From an uncultured Clostridium sp. (GTDB taxonomy: Bacteria > Bacillota > Clostridia > TANB77 > CAG-508): DNA of 10,571 nt. A program made the translations under genes and the position numbers. The notes beneath the pieces were generated by a model, which made no database searches, was not told where the DNA came from, and was given only the letters and a program-made list of their open reading frames with translations. Below are positions 6,592 to 10,571 of this stretch, in pieces (the first letter of the stretch is position 1; every line of letters starts with the position of its first letter). The DNA is taken from the NCBI GenBank assembly GCA_946497585.1, contig CAMMLF010000056.1:1-10571 (forward strand), given 5' to 3'.

Positions 6592-8559
6592 ATGAAGAAG
6601 TTTTTGATTGTATTACTTTGTATCTTAGTTATAGCGGGTATTGCAGTTGGAATAATAGTATATAATACTAATCAAACAGAACCATCAGTTAGCTTAAAAG
6701 AATATTTTGAAAAGCTATCTAATGGGGAATATGAAGCAATGTATGACTATGTTATTACAGATACTTCAAAAGAAGATTTTGTAACTAGAATTAAAAACAT
6801 TTATGAAGGGATAGAAGCAAAAAACATTGCAACTACTGTACTAACAAACGTAGAAGATGAAGATAATAGTAATATAGTAAATGTTACATATAATAATTCA
6901 ATGGATACAGTTGCAGGAAATATGAATTTCATGAATACTGTTAAATTGCAAAAAAGTGATGACGGTTATAAAATTCTATGGGATTCATCAGTTATTTTTC
7001 CAGATTTAAAAGAAGACTACAAAGTTCGAGTAGCTACTTTAGATAGTACTAGAGGAGCAATATATGATAGAAATGATATAGCAATTGCAAAAGATGGAGA
7101 AGCCTATTCTGTTGGACTAGTGCCAAGGAGTATGGATGATACAACAGATTTAGCTAAGCTTGCAGAACTTTTAGGAATAACAGAAGAAACAATTAATAAC
7201 GCATTAAATGCAGAGTATGTTAAGGAAGATACATTTGTGCCATTAAGAAAAATTTCACGAGATGAGCAAGATTTGAAAAACGAATTATTAAAAATAAAAG
7301 GAATTTTAATAACAGATGTAGAAGCAAGGGTATATCCATATAAAGAAGCAACATCTATACTTACAGGTTATGCACAGGATGATGAAGGAAAAACAGGATT
7401 AGAATATGCATATAATGATAGGCTAAAAGGAGAAGATGGAACAGAAATTTATATAGAAAATGCAGAAGGCGCAAAGGCTAAAACTTTAGCAATTAAAGAG
7501 GCTAAAGATGGAGAAGATATAAAGACTACAATCGATATAAATATACAACAAAAATTATATGAAGGATTTAAGGATGACGAAGGTGCCTCAGTTGCCATGA
7601 ATTATAATACTGGAGAAGTTTTAGCATTAGTTAGTACACCATCATATGATGCAAATGATATAACTCTTGGAGTTACAGATGCAGAATGGAATGAATTACA
7701 AAATAATGAAAAAAAGCCGATGTTTAATAGATATTTAGCTACATATGTTCCGGGTTCATCATTAAAACCTGTTGTTGGAGCTATCGGATTAAAGTATAAT
7801 AGCTTTACGGCAGATGATGATTTCGGGACAAGTGGAACTAGATGGCAAAACGACAGCTCATGGGGCGACTTATATGTAACAACACTTACAACATATTCTG
7901 GACCAGCAAATTTAAGAAATGCTCTAGTTTATTCAGATAATATATATTTTGCAAAAGCAGCTTTAAGAATAGGTAGAACTAATTTGCAAAAGGGACTTGA
8001 TGATTTTGGATTTAATGATAAAATATCTTTTGTTCAAGATGTGTCAAAATCAACATATGGCTCAATGGATAGTGATGCCGCAATTGCAAACTCAGGTTAT
8101 GGACAAGACCAAATGCTTGTTAATCCAATACATTTGGCAATGATTTATTCAAGCTTTGCAAATGGCGGAAATATGGTAATGCCAGTATTAGAATATACAG
8201 AAAATTCAAACAGTACAAGCAATGTAATAAATACGACTACTAATAATACAAGCAATAAAGTAACATATTATAAAGAAAATGTAATTTCTTCTGAAATTGC
8301 TAATACTATAAAACAAGATTTAATAGCCGTTGTAGAAACAGGAACTGGTAGAGGAGCAAAAGTAGAAGGAAAGACAATTGCAGGAAAAACAGGAACAGCA
8401 GAAATAAAGGAGAACCAACAAGATGAAAATGGAACTGAAATTGGTTGGTTCAATGCATTTGATGAAGATGGACTTTTAGTGGTTTCAATGTGTGAAAATG
8501 TAAAAGATAAAGGTGGAAGCCACTATTTACTTCCAAAAGTAAGAACAGTATTTGAATAA
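6592..8559 (+). CDS. Class B penicillin-binding protein with MecA_N-like domain (peptidoglycan transpeptidase)
   Basis: Membrane-anchored D,D-transpeptidase that crosslinks peptidoglycan on the outer face of the membrane. An N-terminal membrane anchor (about 4-24) is followed by an NTF2-like MecA_N region (about 32-140, starting SLKEYFEKLSNGEYEAMY) and by the dimerisation segment with RGAIYDRND (154-162). The transpeptidase domain fills the second half: SxxK in PGSSLKP (S389, K392), SxN in YSDN (S448-N450) and KTG in AGKTGTAE (599-601). All three catalytic motifs are intact in 655 residues, a size like B. subtilis PbpC/PBP3 and staphylococcal PBP2a, which share this domain order. ATG 6592 has GAGGT 7 nt upstream. 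It lies alone between the pfl terminator and a repeat element that starts 2 nt after its stop. MecA_N proteins often bind beta-lactams weakly, but resistance cannot be inferred from this alone. Confidence 0.95.
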   Translation: MKKFLIVLLCILVIAGIAVGIIVYNTNQTEPSVSLKEYFEKLSNGEYEAMYDYVITDTSKEDFVTRIKNIYEGIEAKNIATTVLTNVEDEDNSNIVNVTYNNSMDTVAGNMNFMNTVKLQKSDDGYKILWDSSVIFPDLKEDYKVRVATLDSTRGAIYDRNDIAIAKDGEAYSVGLVPRSMDDTTDLAKLAELLGITEETINNALNAEYVKEDTFVPLRKISRDEQDLKNELLKIKGILITDVEARVYPYKEATSILTGYAQDDEGKTGLEYAYNDRLKGEDGTEIYIENAEGAKAKTLAIKEAKDGEDIKTTIDINIQQKLYEGFKDDEGASVAMNYNTGEVLALVSTPSYDANDITLGVTDAEWNELQNNEKKPMFNRYLATYVPGSSLKPVVGAIGLKYNSFTADDDFGTSGTRWQNDSSWGDLYVTTLTTYSGPANLRNALVYSDNIYFAKAALRIGRTNLQKGLDDFGFNDKISFVQDVSKSTYGSMDSDAAIANSGYGQDQMLVNPIHLAMIYSSFANGGNMVMPVLEYTENSNSTSNVINTTTNNTSNKVTYYKENVISSEIANTIKQDLIAVVETGTGRGAKVEGKTIAGKTGTAEIKENQQDENGTEIGWFNAFDEDGLLVVSMCENVKDKGGSHYLLPKVRTVFE

Positions 8560-8560
8560 A

Positions 8561-8805
8561 TTTTACGTTGGGGACGGTCCTTTTCGTAAAAAATATATAA
8601 AGCCAGCAATATACTTCTTTCCATTTTAGTGAAATGGAGAGGATAGATTAGTGTTCATATATGTCTTGCTCTTAGAAGCGTGTTGAGAACGTGCGAGCGC
8701 TGAGTGAGCATTTAGCGAACGAACCGCGAAGTAAAATAGGAAAGAATGTATATTGTGGCTTGAGAAAGAAAAGATTTTACGAAAAGGACCGTCCCAAACG
8801 TAAAA
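8561..8805. mobile_element. MITE-like non-coding element with long terminal inverted repeats
   Basis: The ends 8561-8591 and 8775-8805 are 31-nt inverted repeats that match at 30 of 31 positions. Each has the form TTTTACG...CGTAAAA around a GGGACGGTCC core. A second, inner inverted pair lies at 8600-8622 and 8739-8761, 23 nt each with 22 pairs and two 1-nt gaps (AAGCCAGCAATATACTTCTT versus its complement). The middle holds a small hairpin (TCCATTT at 8620-8626 with AAATGGA at 8632-8638) and a GCGA-rich stretch at about 8690-8730 unlike the AT-rich surroundings. No transposase is encoded. The element fills the gap between the penicillin-binding protein and the flavin reductase gene. I could not find a convincing target-site duplication. 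The core ties it to the REP family elsewhere in the window. Confidence 0.7.
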
Positions 8806-8828
8806 TATTTTACAAAAAGGAGAGAGTA

Positions 8829-9449
8829 ATGAGTAAAGTTAAATGGAAAGCAGGTACATTTGAATATCCAATCCCAGCAGTTATGGTAAGCTGTGGAGAT
8901 ATGGAGAAGTCTAATATTATAACAGTTGCATGGACAGGAATAATAAATACAAATCCTGCAATGGTATATATTTCAGTAAGAGATTCTAGATATTCATACA
9001 ATTTAATAAAAGAAAGTAAAGAATTTGTAATAAATTTAACTACTGAAAAATTAGCATATGCAACTGATTGGTGTGGTGTAAAATCTGGAGCAAATGTAGA
9101 TAAATTTAAAGAAATGCATTTGACAAAGGAAAAGGCAAATATGGTTAAATGCCCTTTAATAAAGGAAAGTCCGGTATCAATAGAATGTAAAGTTAAAGAA
9201 GTAGTGCCACTTGGAAGTCATAACATGTTTATTGCAGAAGTTTTGTGCATAGATGCGGACGAAAAATATTTTGATGAAAATGGTGCTTTTGATATTTCTA
9301 AGTGCAATTTAATAGCTTATGCAAATGGTGGATACTACGCTTTAGGCAAAAAGATTGGTAAGTTTGGGTATTCAGTTCAAAAGAAGAAGAATTTGAAAAA
9401 TAGGAATAATTTAGATAAAAAGAAGACGACTAAAAAGTTTAAAAAATAG
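8829..9449 (+). CDS. Flavin reductase family protein (flavoredoxin-like, FMN-binding split barrel)
   Basis: Probable FMN-binding protein of the flavin reductase-like/flavoredoxin family, which moves electrons between NAD(P)H or other donors and flavin; the natural partner is unknown. Of 206 residues, the first 170 show the family pattern: the PAVMVSCGD start, then NIITVAWTGIINTNP (29-43), the flavin-contacting VRDSRYSYNLI (50-60), EFVINLT (65-71) and YYALGKKIG (169-177). The C-terminal 25 residues are a Lys/Asn-rich tail. The start is ATG 8829, with AAAAAGGAGAGAG ending about 3 nt upstream of ATG and its GGAG core 7-8 nt away. The frame stays open upstream to 8691, but that part lies inside the repeat element and encodes no family sequence. 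The ribosome site begins about 10 nt after the element ends. It probably shares a transcript with the thioesterase gene. Confidence 0.9.
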   Translation: MSKVKWKAGTFEYPIPAVMVSCGDMEKSNIITVAWTGIINTNPAMVYISVRDSRYSYNLIKESKEFVINLTTEKLAYATDWCGVKSGANVDKFKEMHLTKEKANMVKCPLIKESPVSIECKVKEVVPLGSHNMFIAEVLCIDADEKYFDENGAFDISKCNLIAYANGGYYALGKKIGKFGYSVQKKKNLKNRNNLDKKKTTKKFKK

Positions 9450-9533
9450 ATAAATAAATCAAATGGAGTAATGCTAAAAACAATTACAATTGCTTCAATA
9501 AAATTTATATATTTAGAAAGGAATAAAATAATT

Positions 9534-9953
9534 ATGAAAAATTATATACATAAAGTACAATATTATGAAACAGATAGAATGGGATTAACACACCATTCAA
9601 ATTACATTAGATGGATGGAAGAGGCAAGAGTATACTGGCTTGATAATATAGGATTTGGATTTGATAAATTAGAAGAAATGGGTATTACATCCCCAATTTT
9701 ATCTGTTAATTGCAAATATAAATATGGCAGTACATTTGGAGATAGTGTAGAAATTGAAACTAAGGTATTAAAATATAATAGCGTAAAAATAACAATTGGT
9801 TATGTAATGAAAAAAGTAGGAAGCGGAGAATTGGTTGCAACTGGAGATACAGAATTATGCTTTATTAATTTAAAAACTAGAAAACCAGTTATTTTAAAGA
9901 AAGAGTTGCCAGAGTTTGATAAAATAATGAGAGATAGTTTAGAAGAAATATAA
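9534..9953 (+). CDS. Acyl-CoA thioesterase, YbgC/FadM-type hot-dog fold
   Basis: Small cytoplasmic thioesterase of the 4-hydroxybenzoyl-CoA thioesterase class, expected to hydrolyse acyl-CoA or a similar thioester; the substrate is not evident. The 139 residues fit a single hot-dog domain. The signature YYETDRMGLTHHSNYIRWME (10-29) contains the catalytic Asp (D14) and the conserved His pair (H20-H21), and the next segment EARVYWLDNIGF continues the family pattern. I chose ATG 9534, with AGAAAGGA at about 9515-9522, because the family begins with the short KNYIHKVQYYETD strand. ATG 9471 would add 21 unmatched residues and has GGAG only about 3 nt away. It follows the flavin reductase by 84 nt with no terminator between them and is closed by the terminator at 9961-10007. 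Confidence 0.93.
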   Translation: MKNYIHKVQYYETDRMGLTHHSNYIRWMEEARVYWLDNIGFGFDKLEEMGITSPILSVNCKYKYGSTFGDSVEIETKVLKYNSVKITIGYVMKKVGSGELVATGDTELCFINLKTRKPVILKKELPEFDKIMRDSLEEI

Positions 9954-9960
9954 AAAATAA

Positions 9961-10007
9961 AGGTTTGGCTTATTAAATAAAAAGTGAATAGGCTAAATCT
10001 TTTTTTT
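9961..10007 (+). terminator. Rho-independent terminator after the thioesterase gene
   Basis: A 14-bp stem pairs 9961-9974 (AGGTTTGGCTTATT) with 9987-10000 (AATAGGCTAAATCT), with three G-U pairs, a 12-nt loop and the T-run 10000-10007. It starts 8 nt after the stop codon and reads only on the + strand. A second terminator for the opposite strand lies directly beyond it. Confidence 0.88.
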
Positions 10008-10012
10008 GCACA

Positions 10013-10049
10013 TAAAAAAGGAGATATTCTGCATACTCAATATCTCCTT
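10013..10049 (-). terminator. Rho-independent terminator for leftward transcripts
   Basis: An 11-bp perfect stem (10039-10049 with 10018-10028, AATATCTCCTT / AAGGAGATATT on the + strand) has a 10-nt loop. On the - strand it is followed by a run of six T (complement of 10014-10019). It ends leftward transcription, either from spoIIID 221 nt upstream or from the candidate small RNA that begins near 10106. Confidence 0.88.
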
Positions 10050-10106
10050 CGAATTAGTTGGTATTTGGAATGCTTCCTAAATTTACTTTCGTAAACTTAT
10101 TCCGCT
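10013..10106 (-). ncRNA. Candidate small RNA of about 94 nt downstream of spoIIID
   Basis: A promoter-like sequence (10113-10141), a folded body and a strong terminator (10013-10049) bound a stretch with no credible protein gene. Read on the - strand, the RNA would start near 10106. The body closes with GGAAU (10103-10099) paired to AUUCC, and within it GUUUAC-GAAA-GUAAAU forms a 6-bp hairpin with a GNRA tetraloop. The short single-stranded linker CAAAUACCAACUAAUUCG leads to the terminator stem. It matches no RNA class I can recall; it lacks the SRP RNA apical motif and is too short for 6S RNA. The alternative is a 3' untranslated tail of spoIIID. Confidence 0.45.
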
Positions 10107-10112
10107 ACAAAT

Positions 10113-10141
10113 AATTTATCATATTTTGTCGAAAAATGCAA
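10113..10141 (-). promoter_or_regulatory. Possible sigma-A promoter of the candidate small RNA
   Basis: On the - strand, TTGCAT (10141-10136), a 17-nt spacer and TAATTT-like TAAATT (10118-10113), with an expected start near 10106. The hexamers match consensus at 4 of 6 positions each, which is only moderate in such AT-rich DNA. A Spo0A-box-like sequence lies in the spacer. Confidence 0.4.
10124..10134 (+). promoter_or_regulatory. Spo0A-box-like site 1
   Basis: TTTTGTCGAAA contains the full TGTCGAA core of the Spo0A box known from Bacillus and Clostridium. It lies between the -35 and -10 of the candidate leftward promoter, a position where bound Spo0A would be expected to block RNA polymerase. 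Confidence 0.4.
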
Positions 10142-10181
10142 TATGTTGTCACAAAAAATTTAAAATTTTTTTATAAATTCT

Positions 10182-10212
10182 GCTTTAGGCTTAAATTAAG
10201 CCTTTTCAAAGC
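10182..10212. repeat. Imperfect hairpin downstream of spoIIID
   Basis: AGGCTTAA (10187-10194) and TTAAGCCT (10196-10203) are perfect 8-nt arms. GCTTT (10182-10186) and AAAGC (10208-10212) extend the stem across a 4-nt bulge. No proper T-run follows on the - strand, so it is at best a weak terminator or a 3'-end stabiliser of the spoIIID mRNA, whose stop codon is 58 nt away. Confidence 0.5.
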
Positions 10213-10218
10213 ATAAAA

Positions 10219-10229
10219 TTTTGTCGAAA
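10219..10229 (+). promoter_or_regulatory. Spo0A-box-like site 2
   Basis: A second exact TTTTGTCGAAA, identical over 11 nt to the site at 10124-10134 and in the same orientation 95 bp away. It lies about 41 nt beyond the spoIIID stop codon and roughly 115 nt upstream of the candidate small-RNA start. Confidence 0.35.
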
Positions 10230-10269
10230 TTTTAAAATTATAATTATTTTTGTACAATAACTATCATTT

Positions 10270-10533
10270 TTAATTCGCTTTATGTAAATGACTATACTTT
10301 AATTTTGTTGCCATACCTCCTCTAATATGTCTTTCGGCTTTATTTTCATCTAAAACTTTCCTAACTTCATAGGCAAGAGCGGGACTTATCTCAAGTAAAC
10401 GTTCAGAAACATCTTTATGTACCGTACTTTTTGAAATACCAAATTTTTTCGCAGTTCCTCTTACTGTATCTTTTGAATCTATAATATACTGTGCTAAATT
10501 TATTGCACGCTCTTCAATTGAAACACCTTTCAT
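10270..10533 (-). CDS. spoIIID: Sporulation transcriptional regulator SpoIIID
   Basis: Small DNA-binding protein that, in the mother cell of sporulating Bacillus and Clostridium, activates and represses genes of the sigma-E regulon and prepares the switch to sigma-K. The 87 residues align well from memory with the 93-residue B. subtilis protein: a helix-turn-helix at about 23-43 (DTVRGTAKKFGISKSTVHKD), then SERLLEISPALAYEVRKVLD, and the basic RHIRGGMATKLKY segment (68-80) that contacts DNA beside the recognition helix. The ATG (10533 on the - strand) is preceded by AGAAGGAG about 10 nt upstream. The promoter would lie beyond the window edge; sigma-E control is expected from the family but not visible. 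It is the only protein gene on the - strand here and the best evidence that the organism forms spores. Confidence 0.97.
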   Translation of the reverse strand: MKGVSIEERAINLAQYIIDSKDTVRGTAKKFGISKSTVHKDVSERLLEISPALAYEVRKVLDENKAERHIRGGMATKLKYSHLHKAN

Positions 10534-10571
10534 ATAGCTATTGCTCCTTCTAATTTGAAATACTTTTGCTT

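Noticed and set aside
8691..8828. N-terminal extension of 46 residues on the flavin reductase
   Set aside because: The extension is translated from the MITE-like element, is rich in Lys and Arg, and ends at a good ribosome site followed by ATG 8829, where family sequence starts.
9960..10034. Micro-ORF on the - strand starting in the terminator loop (AAGGAG then ATG)
   Set aside because: The ribosome-site-like AAGGAG is simply the stem of a terminator, and the frame runs antisense into the thioesterase gene.
10050..10106. 4.5S SRP RNA, suggested by AGGAAGC in the candidate small RNA
   Set aside because: The conserved GGUCAGG and apical GGAAGGAAGCAGCC context is missing, and the fold is two short hairpins rather than one long rod.

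Overview
The window is AT-rich (about 30% G+C by eye), with AAAGGAGG-type ribosome binding sites, AT-rich codon choice and a spoIIID gene. This points to an anaerobic, spore-forming low-G+C Firmicute of the class Clostridia, probably an uncultured gut lineage. Pyruvate formate-lyase with its glycyl-radical activase fits a strict fermenter. I cannot name the species.

Layout, left to right. (1) 2-2769, + strand: a znu/adc/psa-type metal-ion ABC transporter operon, made of a binding protein cut by the window edge, an ATPase and a membrane permease. A REPIN-like hairpin lies between the first two genes and a single related REP follows the third. (2) 2840-3123: a self-contained unit with a textbook extended -10 promoter, a 66-residue acidic protein I do not recognise, and a terminator whose stem is built from the last codons of the gene. 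(3) 3149-6514: the pflB-pflA operon. A very long nested inverted repeat fills most of the gap between the two genes, and a strong terminator closes the unit. (4) 6592-8559: a class B penicillin-binding protein with an N-terminal MecA_N-like domain. (5) 8561-8805: a MITE-like element of about 245 bp with long terminal inverted repeats. (6) 8829-9953: a flavin reductase-family protein and a YbgC/FadM-type hot-dog thioesterase, closed by a terminator. (7) 10013-10533, - strand: spoIIID and, downstream of it, a region with two Spo0A-box-like sites, a promoter-like sequence, a compact fold and a terminator. Together these look like a small RNA gene of about 94 nt.

The protein-coding content is mostly ordinary housekeeping and fermentation. 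The less ordinary material is between the genes. A dispersed family of short palindromic repeats shares the core GGGACG but carries different hairpin arms. Two expanded copies sit between a gene whose product is needed in bulk and a gene whose product is needed in small amounts (binding protein/ATPase, and PFL/PFL activase). The other leads are the MITE-like relative of these repeats, the candidate Spo0A-linked small RNA next to spoIIID, and the unknown 66-residue protein. I saw no CRISPR array, rRNA, tRNA, phage gene or transposase gene.
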